From Selaginella moellendorffii (taxonomy: Eukaryota; Streptophyta; Lycopodiopsida; Selaginellales; Selaginellaceae), in assembly GCF_000143415.4 (NCBI RefSeq), contig NW_003314275.1, forward strand, positions 443,577 through 507,576: 64,000 bases of DNA. Direction: 5' to 3'. A program made the translations under genes and the position numbers. Under the pieces are notes generated by a model. The model did not search any database. It worked only from the letters and a program-made list of their open reading frames with translations, and was not told where the DNA came from. Shown piece after piece: positions 55,531 through 64,000 of this stretch; within the stretch, counting starts at the first letter, position 1, and the number at the start of each line of letters is the position of its first letter.

Positions 55531-57429
55531 TCTTTCTTAACTTTTTCTAGACCATTTTTCCACTCTTTACTATATATATTAAAACTGATACAAAAATAAG
55601 AAGTAAAATGGTAGAGTAAAGATTTTTCCTTGCCATGAATACTGATAAGAATTTAAAAAAGAAGTAATACAATAGGTAGAGAAAACTAGATTTAAATACT
55701 CTAAAATATTAATAGAATATGAGATATTCCACAATGTTTAGCTTTTGTCCTTACATATGATAGTTATAAAGTAATTAAAACAAAAATACAACAAATAATT
55801 CAACCAATATACTTTATAACTTTAATAGTTATAGTGTGCCACCTATATATCCTCCTCCATACTTTCTCTAGATTTAACCTTATTTGTTTGTTCTATGCTA
55901 TTCATGAGAAGGTTTAGGGTTTAGGGTTTAAGTTGTGGAGTCAAACTAGGTTATTGGTGTGCCAAACAATATAAAAAATGGAAATTTATTTACTTCTTTT
56001 ATTTATAAATAATTTATTGATTTATTGATTTAGTTAGAACCAACAGGAGATAAAAGCTCATTAGGTGTAGGTAAATCTTCCTCAGGAGGAGGTAAAATAT
56101 CTAAAGAAGGTGATTGAATTTTCCCAGTATTTAGACAGAGATTAGTGTTCATATTGGAATCATGTTCGTAAATTCCATTGAAACATGCAATTTTACCCTT
56201 ACATTCACCATGTGAACTACATGATTCTCCACATTTTTTTAAACTATATATATTAAAACTAATACAAAAATAAGAATTAAAATGGTAGAGTAAAGATTTT
56301 TTCTTGCCATAAATACAAATAAGGATACAAATGAAGAAAAGTAAAACAATAAGAAGAGTAAATTACTTGACTTAGATACCACCAAAATATCAATAAAATA
56401 TAATATATTCAACAATGTTTAGCTTTTGTCCTTACCAATATAATACATATAAAGTAATTAAAAACAAAAGAACAACTAATATAATTGATATACTTCACAA
56501 TTGCAGTATGCCATTTATCTCCCTTTCCACTCATTCTCTTTTGGTTTGGGGTCACTTGATCTTATCAACATTCTCTTCAACACTCATTAATAACAACATT
56601 TAATTAGCCCAATAGAAAATCATTTAATTTGGACTTTAAATCCTAAACCCTAAACACAGTATTACTATTATACATTTAAAACCCCCCACAACTTTTTCCC
56701 ATTGCTAGCCTTGCCAAAATCCCCCCTCTCTAGTCACTCTTTCTGGGTTTAGGCTCATTTAGTGTTATAAATATGACAGTTGTGGGGTGTTCCAAATGTA
56801 TAATAGGGATAGTGAATAGGTCGAGCATGGCCAACAAACTTAAAGCATAGTCTAACTCTTGCTTGTATGCTTGTCATTGTTTTGCGTCTAATCTTAAGTT
56901 CCACATCATGCTAGTTATATCTTTGCATTAGGCCACCAATATGCTAAAATAGCACCAAATTCTATTTGGCTCTGTTTTACATGTTGGTTTTGGCATTGGG
57001 ATGCTAGAAGCTCTAGCACTATTCTAATGTCACTTCATACTCCTATCCTTTCGCTCCTTAGGCTGAACACTCAGGAGTCACTCCGTGCTCTAGGTATTTT
57101 GCTCCTTGGCTGCAAGCTTAGGAGTTTGGCTCTGTACCTTCATTCAATGGCCTATGGCATTGAAAATTGGGTTCTGCACTATTGTTCTTGGACACATGGC
57201 ATATAAAGGGTTTAGGTTCTACTTCATGGTTTTCCTATGGTAAATCACTATAGCATAGAGGGTAAAAACCTCATGCACTATATTTGGTATCAAAAGATGA
57301 GACTCTACGAGTATTATTCAATAAGATTGAGCAACTAGTCTTGTTGTATATATAGAAATGAAAATGATGATCCGAGTGTGTATATATTTGGGTGCTTGGG
57401 ACTATTCCCAACTTCCAGGAGTCCCTATG
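55531..57429. repeat. AT-rich region with a 270-bp direct duplication
   Basis: 55,571-55,840 and 56,244-56,512 are diverged direct copies (shared runs include TATATATATTAAAACT and GTTTAGCTTTTGTCCTTAC). Each is followed by a telomere-like tract (55,911-55,930 TTTAGGG; 56,641-56,655 CCTAAA). I see no gene. TTTGGTATCAAAAG at about 57,279 could be a worn Met-tRNA primer site of element D, but no LTR end is visible before it. Confidence 0.6.
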
Positions 57430-58628
57430 GACACAGTCACACACCGCATTACCCTTTCCGAATCTGCAAAGCCTATCAAGTAGAAGATGTGCCACTATAA
57501 TCCAGCATTACTACCAGACATCAAAACTGAGATCCAAAAGCTTCTGTCAGTCAACTTCATCTTTCTAGTGGAGCATTTAGAGTGGGTGGCAAACCTTGTC
57601 CCAACTTGCAAAACCAATGGTAAACTCTGGCTTTGTGTGGACTTTCGAGATCTCAACAAAGTCACACTATGAAATCATTTTCCCATGCCTTTTGTGGACT
57701 TTGTTATTGATGAGTTAGTAGGCCATCACTTCTACTCTTTTATGGATGGGTTCTCGGGCTATAACCAGCTTTTCATCGTGAGCTCACAGCATTCAAGACA
57801 CCTTGGGGGGTATTCGCATACAACATGTTGCCATTCGGGCTTTGCAACGCAGGAGCCACATTCTAGCGGTTTATGACCTATGCATTCCATGATATCCTGG
57901 GGGATGCTCTTCAAATATACATGGATGACCTCTGCTCAACCTCAGCCACATTTTATGACCACCTTCACCACTTAGAGCAAGTTTTTCTTCGTTGCCAACA
58001 TCATCGGTTCACACTTAACCCACTGAAGTGTAAGTTTTGTGTCACCAAACGCCACCTCCTCAGTTTTGATGTCTCTCGTGATGGAATCCAGCTGCATGAT
58101 GCAAAGAGAAAAGAGATTCTTGACTCCTCTCCAGCAAACATCAAACAAGTACAACAATTTCTCGGCCAAACTGGTTTCTTCCGCTGGTTCATCCACGACT
58201 ACGCCTCTCTCACACGTCCATTGGTGGCTTTTCTCAAGCACGACACACCCTTTCGTTGGGATGATTTAGCCCAACAAGCTTTCAACAAATTACATGCAAC
58301 ACTACGACAAGCTCCAATACTATAACCATTGGTTCTTGGCCAACATTTTGACATATTTGTCACTACCAGCAATGAAGCATTTGGAGTTTGCATCTATCAA
58401 CGTGCTGCACCAGGCCAGCCACTTCATGCCACATACTTTTCTTCCCACTCCTTGACAGAGTCTGAGCAAAAGTTTGTAACTGTTGAAAAGGAAGCTGTTG
58501 CAGTGGTGTACACTCTTCGGTGTTTCTGGCGCATGCTCTTAGGGAGTCATATCATTTTTCATGTTTCCTCTCATGTACTAACATATCTCCTGCAGAAAGC
58601 TTTTCAAAACACACGCATTCTTTTGTAG
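57430..58628 (+). pseudogene. RT and RNase H of element D
   Basis: RT blocks: NPALLPDIKTEIQKLL, LWLCVDFRDLNKVTL (TGA at 57,670), FYSFMDGFSGYNQLF, a frameshift at about 57,778, MLPFGLCNAGATF and the catalytic box IYMDDLCS. HDYASLTRPLVAFLKHDTPFRW links to RNase H (HFDIFVTTSNEAFGVCIYQ, VEKEAVAVVYTLRCFWRM). A TAA lies at 58,323. Confidence 0.85.
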
Positions 58629-58629
58629 A

Positions 58630-59700
58630 TCACCACCATCCAAGAGTTCCAGCCGGAGTTTGTCATCAAGCGAAGGTGCATTCTTGATCCTAGTTCATTC
58701 CTGGTGTCAACAATGAACACTCAGGCCATTCCACAGACTCTCGAGGCCTCAAGCAAGTTCCCAGTACACCTCACAAAGGAACAACGAGCAGCTCTTGGAG
58801 TCAAAGCATGGAACTATTGCCTCCTCGATGGCTCCTTATACCAGTGGACTTCCTCTACTGTTCTTCTCAGATGCGTCCTCGAGCGAGAGGTTTCCCAATT
58901 ATTACAAGTTTTCCACACTTGTGCGGGACACTTCTCTGGGAAGACTACTGCTCAGCTTCTCCTTCAACATGGATACTTTTGGACAACGATGCATCAAGAT
59001 GCCATAGACTACCCCAACCGTTGCTTACAATGCTAACAGTTCAATCCACAGAACCATGTCCCTCCTCTTCCTTTCACATTCATCACTTCTCTAGGACCTT
59101 TCTTCAAATGAGGACTTGACTTCATTGGCACCATCTCACCTCCTAGTTCACAAGGTCATCGATATCTCCTCATGGCCACTGATTACTTCACGAAGTGGGT
59201 GGAAGCAATTCCTCTTCAACATGCAGATCAACTTTCCAAGGCAAAGTTCCTCTATGAATCAATCGTTTGCAGATTCGGCATCCCAGCAGTCTTCATCTCT
59301 GATTGTGGAGGAGCATTCTTGAGCCGAGTAGTTGAGCACCTCATGGAAAAGCTGGACATGCAACACACTCTGAGTAGCAGCCATTTCCCTCAAGTGAACA
59401 GCCAGGCAGAGTCCTCCAACAAGATCTTAAAGTCCATCCTTGGCAAGCTGATCGCTGATCATCTCGCAAATGGCATGACCACTTGGCAATTGCACTTTGG
59501 GCTTTTAGGACATCCTTTAAGTTTTCCATCTTAGCCACTCCTTTCTCTTTGGTTTATAGCACAGAGGCTGTCCTTCTGGTGGAGCTCATAGTTCCATCAT
59601 TGTCACTTTCACTTCCACATGATGCAGACACATGACTTATAGCAGATGAGAAGTTACAGGCTCGAGCCTAGGACATCATTGCCTTGGATGAACAACGACA
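58630..59700 (+). pseudogene. Integrase of element D
   Basis: EREVSQLLQVFHTCAGHFSGKTTAQLL and RCLQC give the zinc-binding domain. VATDYFTKWVEAIPLQHADQ (approximate), VFISDCGGAFLS (second Asp) and HFPQVNSQAESSNKILKS (Glu region) give the core. Several stops are present. The remainder to about 59,960 encodes broken C-terminal residues (ARKDRAKLDDEFALGQLVLL). Confidence 0.83.
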
Positions 59701-59959
59701 TGCAGCTGTTAATCACCTCCATGCTGCAAAATGCAAACTCAAAGCCCGAAAGGACCGTGCCAAGCTAGATGATGAGTTTGCACTGGGACAGCTAGTTCTT
59801 CTCCAGGACTTGAATGTACCATTCAAGTTCTCTCCAAGGTGACAGGGACCATTCTTCATCCAACAGTGTCTTGGTCATGGTTCTTACACCTTGGTTGATG
59901 AGGATGGTCGTGATCTTCCCCATCTTCATAACCAGTCACCTCAAGGCTTTCATCCAGTG

Positions 59960-61099
59960 ACGTCTTTCCTTTCTTTTTGTTTTGTTTTGTTTTCTTTGTT
60001 GTTTTCACTTGTTTCTCATGTCCTACCAGGCCATATGCTCCTGCCAACACAAGCTCAAGCTTAGATTACAGCCTCAAGGTGGCCTTAACTCCACTCATCT
60101 AGGAGCTCATTCATCTTCTAGCCTTTCCCCTTGGTTCCTAGGTTCTTGTCTATCACTTTCAGGAACACATCCTCCTCTTCATTTCCATCCACTTACATTC
60201 ACGAATCATCACCCTATCCACTTTCATAATCTCTACATTCCATCATCACAAATACCCACTCTTAGTTTTTTGTCACTTCCACACTATGCATATATGGTAC
60301 TTTGACTCTTCCAACATCACTATATTTCAAAGACTTTCAACAGTACAATGCAATAAAAATCACATTTTTTAGACGTCAGAGACAAAAGATACAACTTAAA
60401 CCATCACATTGTGAAACTTGAGGCAAATCCAAGGACATCCCAGCTCTTTTCTTTAGTCGGTTGGGCCTGCACAGAACAGGCATCCAAACACTCATCAATG
60501 AAGCAGACAAAACTCCTCACTCCACGTACTTCTAGCTGTGTTTGCCTATATCATCTTAGATTGCACTACATGCTATTTCAAATCCTAACAGCATATCAAT
60601 TGCTACTTCCAGTCTTGTTACATCATGTCACGCATGGTCCTCTTCTCTATCATCTACCATAAGGCGGCCTTCATTCCACTTATCCCATCACCTCTTGGGC
60701 CACAATCTTCATCTCTTTTCACACATACTTGTACTGCACAATGCATTCACTCCACTCCACTTTCTTCCCTGGAACTTTAGGGGTGAGCTAGGCATGTTCA
60801 AGGAACTTCTTGGAGGTGTGGGGACCTGTGAGGTTGGGGTCCAAATTTGTGCCTTGTTTTTCTATTATTTTTCATCTTTTTCTTTGTGTTTCTCTCTTTG
60901 TCATTTTTCCAGATTTGAGCATCTAATTCTGGCTTACAGTTTCCCATGGTTTTCCCTCTAACCCAGAACTTCACACTCCATTTCCTTTTTCACATTTGCA
61001 GCATTTTCTCTTTCCTTTTCTTTTTCTTGTTTCTACCACTTGCAGTAGTTACCAGCTCTTGACATTAGAGTTCTTTAGCTTGGTTGTGGATTCTCACCA
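59960..61099 (+). other. Non-coding 3' region of element D
   Basis: This is pyrimidine-rich DNA, corresponding in position to 31,150-32,603 of element A. I see no gene and no RNA motif. Short ORFs (59,982 and 60,695) lack any known domain. Confidence 0.6.
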
Positions 61100-61430
61100 T
61101 GTTAGAACCTGTGATAATCCACTATAGTCACCTATTACCTACTCCTACTCCCACTCCTCTTACTCCTACTCCTGCTCCTGCTCCTACTCCAACTCTTTTT
61201 ACTCCTGCTCTTGCTCTTACTCCTCCTACACTTGGTTGTAACTGTGGGCATCTTGAGAGAGAGAGGAAATATTTTAATTCTTGGGATATTCCAAATGGCT
61301 GTATAAAACCCCTACGAGGGAGAAATACTAAAGGTTCGGCAGTTTGTGACCTGAGCTAAAGCATGGAGAGAGAGAATTTAGGATGTGAGTAAAGCCATAG
61401 AGAGGAGGATTGAGATGCCACACCTTAACA
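61100..61430 (+). repeat. Probable 3' LTR of element D
   Basis: It starts TGTTAG and ends CTTAACA, with CTCCTACTCC minisatellite units, a GAGAGAGAG run and TATAAAACCCC, in the same order as in the A and B LTRs. The right border is tentative. Confidence 0.55.
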
Positions 61431-62939
61431 ATGCCTTAAAGAGGCTAGCTATGCATGATCAACACTTAGTCGCAATTAAAGTGAAGACCATGAGATGAAC
61501 TCATATTGATACACAACTTCTTCATATACAAAGCTATAATAGGGGTATTAGCATTTTAGCTGCAAATAACTAAATTAAACATTACCATCCTCAGCAAAAG
61601 TGCAAGGCTACCAACACCAAGTCAAGATTAGTAAGAACTCACTACTCTCATATATATTATGAAATGCAAGGTGCAACTTGCCACCTAACATAATATTACA
61701 AAAGAAAGGCACAAAGGTCATATTTTTAGAAAAGCTCAATCGCCATTTTTTTACACCAACTCCAAACTTTATTTAACTCAATTGTTTTAACCTAAAAGTT
61801 AGCATCCTTTTTGGGCCGCATCATACTAAAGTTTAAGATAAACAAAGTCAACAAATATAAGAATGATATTCAATGCTTAAGCATATTGTTGGATTATAAG
61901 AAATTTTTCCCAAAAACTATTCCATTTTCAAAAACCATTATAAATTAGTGAAGGGGGTTTCAATATCGATATCTGCAAAATGTAAAATGAATATCCAAAA
62001 CTCGATTATGAAGATTATATCTTTGGATATCCACATTGTACTAACACTCTTCTCCAATCACCTTCAAAATCTAGTATGAAGCTAAAACTCTAACAAAAAA
62101 AATAACATGGAAAATCAAGCTCTAAGAAAAGTTCCTTATTACTCAACATAAATAATGCCACTTTCATTAACACAAGTGCTAACAATGTGAATGCTTCATC
62201 TACACACCTTCTTTATCCAACAATTTACTCCAAGTTTAACAAATAAACTAATAAGCCATAACAAGTGAATGTTATAACCCTTTCCAAAATCTCAATGGGT
62301 AAACTCTTAAATAAACAAGGTACCAACTTAAACTTAGCATAATGAATCACTATCAAGAATTTATTCAAAGCTACTACAATGCTATTACATGCAAGTAGAT
62401 TAGCTTTATTATCAACCACTTTGTGGTTGATTATTGTTTAACTAAGCAACTTCATAAACATATTACTCACAATCACATAGATATGATATAACTATTACAA
62501 TGATTTGATCATCAATTGAGCAATACCACAAGTAATGCCCTTGTCATTACTATAAAGATTTATATGAGTATCAAGTGCCACCTCAATTTGACAAAATGCA
62601 ACATAAAAGCCACACCCTACCGATAGAGATTTACAACACCTAATACCAAAATAGGGACTTTTGATTGTAAAATGTGAACATGAGCAATGAGTTAACACTC
62701 CATTATAAATCATCTCTCCAAGAAGAGAAAATGATTTACATGTTTGATCCTTCGTCCCTGAAAACTTTATTTTCAGTCTTAACTTTGACTAAACTTTAAA
62801 CTTGTGTTTGCACAGCCTTCAGTTTAATCCAAGAAAATTTTATAAGAGAGCATGGCAATGAGTACTTGAACCAATAGACTAATCCCTATAGTCTGGATTG
62901 ATCTACTTATAATCATGCCTAAGAAGGATCCATTAGTGC
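61431..62939. other. AT-rich DNA without recognisable content
   Basis: 1.5 kb with no ORF above 75 codons that resembles a protein, no repeat that I can match in the window, and no RNA gene motif. Confidence 0.6.
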
Positions 62940-63608
62940 TATGCCAAATAGTTATGAATCAGCCTATTCTTTGCTCTTGGCACTGACTCTTCAAATTGCC
63001 CAATTGATACAAGAAACTGGCTCACGAAAAATAACCTTTTCAACCTTTGGCACTGGACTTACTTGTGTAACAACTGGCACCTCCTCCACTCCATGTTCCT
63101 TAGTTCTTTTTTGGTGTCGTGAAACAGAATGGTAATCAAACTTTGGATGGTGAGAGTTAGGAGTGATGTTTGGCCCATCAAATGTCTGTCAACACTTCAT
63201 ACGGGCTGTTCTCATGTCCCCGAGTGATTCATAACTTGATTTCATAGGAGTTCCAGCAACAACTTCCTCCACCATCTTAGACATTGACCCTGCTACTAGT
63301 GTTGTCCTTTTACCAACCTGCTCTTGAAGCTTGTTTAAGTTCAGACCTGTACCAGCAAACCTTGCTTCTTGTGCAGCCAAATCTTTTGATGACTACTCAA
63401 GAGATCTAATGAGGTTGGAGAGCATAGCTTCATAAAGAACATTTTTCCTTTCCCTGCTTTAGAAGCTCTCTAACTCCAATGTTTGCTCTCAGGGAGATTA
63501 ATTGTTGATGTAAGTGCTATGTTATCAAGTGGTTGATCCTACAAAAAATGCAACATTTGAATGTGACAAAAAAGAAAATGAGAGAAAGCTTACATGGAGA
63601 GTATAATG
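62940..63608 (-). pseudogene. Fragment of a second T2-like transposase gene, intron retained
   Basis: The minus strand matches T2 42,005-42,670: AAQEARFAGTGLNLNKLQ, MVEEVVAGTPMKSSYESLGD and the intron region (ACATTTGAATGTGACAAAAAAG, inverse of 42,040-42,065). The intron is present, so this is a genomic fragment, not a retrocopy. Stops and changes show decay. No terminal repeats are visible. Confidence 0.8.
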
Positions 63609-64000
63609 ACTGTCAACCGTATATACGGTCGTATTTTCATACTTGAGGTTGCTTTTGTGAGTACTGACGTATTTCTAAGTTAGAAAAAAGGTGAAAATTG
63701 AAGAAGCTCGCTGAAGAAGCTTCCTATGAATATTTCGTCTAGAGAGAGAAAAAGTGACGGATTTCAGAAGTGAGAATTTGAAGAAGTTGTTTCTATGAAG
63801 TTGAAGATCTGATCAAGGGCAGTTCTTTGGTGGTGAAATCAAGTCGATCAGAGTTGTGGATGAAAAGTTATTAGCTGGGAAAGTTTCAGCCATTGGTTGG
63901 TGTTTAAGTTTTTGGGAGTTTGAAATTAGGGACGGCCATTCAGTTATTTTACAGTTCTTGTTTTCTCTCGGGTTCTGGAGTTCTCTTGGCTCGAAGATGG
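63609..64000. other. Window end, unassigned
   Basis: It opens next to the T2-like fragment with a small palindrome (CAACCGTATATACGGTCG, about 63,616). The rest shows no gene that I can support. Confidence 0.4.

Larger units (their letters stand above)
57430..61430 (+). mobile_element. Ty3/Gypsy element 'D', gag-deleted, with probable 3' LTR
   Basis: RT (57,430-58,325), RNase H (58,329-58,628), integrase (58,630-59,640), a non-coding 3' part and a probable LTR at 61,100-61,430 (TGTTAG...CTTAACA, with GA repeat and TATAAAACCCC). It belongs to the A/B family but is more diverged. Gag and protease are missing. Frame breaks and stops are frequent. Confidence 0.82.

Noticed and set aside
57271-57300. 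Met-tRNA primer site defining the 5' end of element D
   Set aside because: TTTGGTATCAAAAG is a partial match only and no LTR end is visible before it, so I did not call the site.
1-64000. Prokaryotic operon or phage reading, suggested by the ParB and methyltransferase domains
   Set aside because: Introns, LTRs, TIR transposons, chromodomains and plant-type telomere tracts show nuclear eukaryotic DNA.

Overview
This window reads as nuclear DNA of a green-plant-lineage eukaryote. The grounds are Ty3/Gypsy chromoviruses with chromodomains, a TRIM retrotransposon primed by initiator-Met tRNA, CCCTAAA/TTTAGGG (Arabidopsis-type) telomere-like tracts and many GT-AG introns. A charophyte alga such as Chara is possible, but the sequence alone does not prove it. 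I see no convincing host gene, rRNA, CRISPR array or bacterial operon. Almost everything is mobile DNA, much of it nested. Most introns I could define are very short (34-81 nt, usually about 50).

Layout. (1) 1-~15,700: Ty3 chromovirus 'E', interrupted at 358-12,644 by a 12.3-kb DNA transposon ('T1') with 24-bp terminal inverted repeats and a 4-5-bp target duplication. Removing T1 rejoins the E reading frame exactly. (2) 15,700-19,350: LTR-like and low-complexity DNA plus an unknown minus-strand ORF. (3) 19,350-27,350: a decayed minus-strand LINE, interrupted by a tandem TRIM array (25,065-26,844). (4) 28,480-32,803: Ty3 element 'A' (+). (5) 33,300-52,866: Ty3 chromovirus 'C', interrupted twice: by a MULE-like transposon 'T2' (34,557-43,570, 9-bp target duplication) and by Ty3 element 'B' (minus strand, 44,240-52,395). 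(6) 52,870-57,430: LTR-like, repetitive and AT-rich DNA. (7) 57,430-61,430: Ty3 element 'D'. (8) 61,430-64,000: AT-rich DNA with a minus-strand fragment of a T2-like transposase gene.

Most interesting. T1 and T2 have unrelated transposases (T1: a DDE-like protein resembling DUF7869 proteins; T2: a MULE-like protein with a SWIM zinc finger). Yet both carry, divergently to the transposase, a multi-exon gene joining a ParB/Srx-like domain to a beta-class (DPPY-first) DNA-methyltransferase-like domain. The T2 copy splices into about 1,100 codons with consistent phases over 11 exons. The T1 copy is decayed and is followed by an FCP1/NIF-like phosphatase gene. Each transposon also has its own family of dispersed palindromes: about 27 copies of a 22-bp palindrome in T1 (ATGGCRTGWGG plus its inverse) and 9 copies of a different one in T2 (GATGTCGGTTCG plus its inverse), six of these between the two divergent genes. 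In T1 the palindrome fills a series of 34-81-nt introns and also lies inside coding sequence. This suggests self-spreading, intron-forming or protein-bound elements. Retrotransposon E independently carries two in-frame, intron-like insertions in its integrase region.
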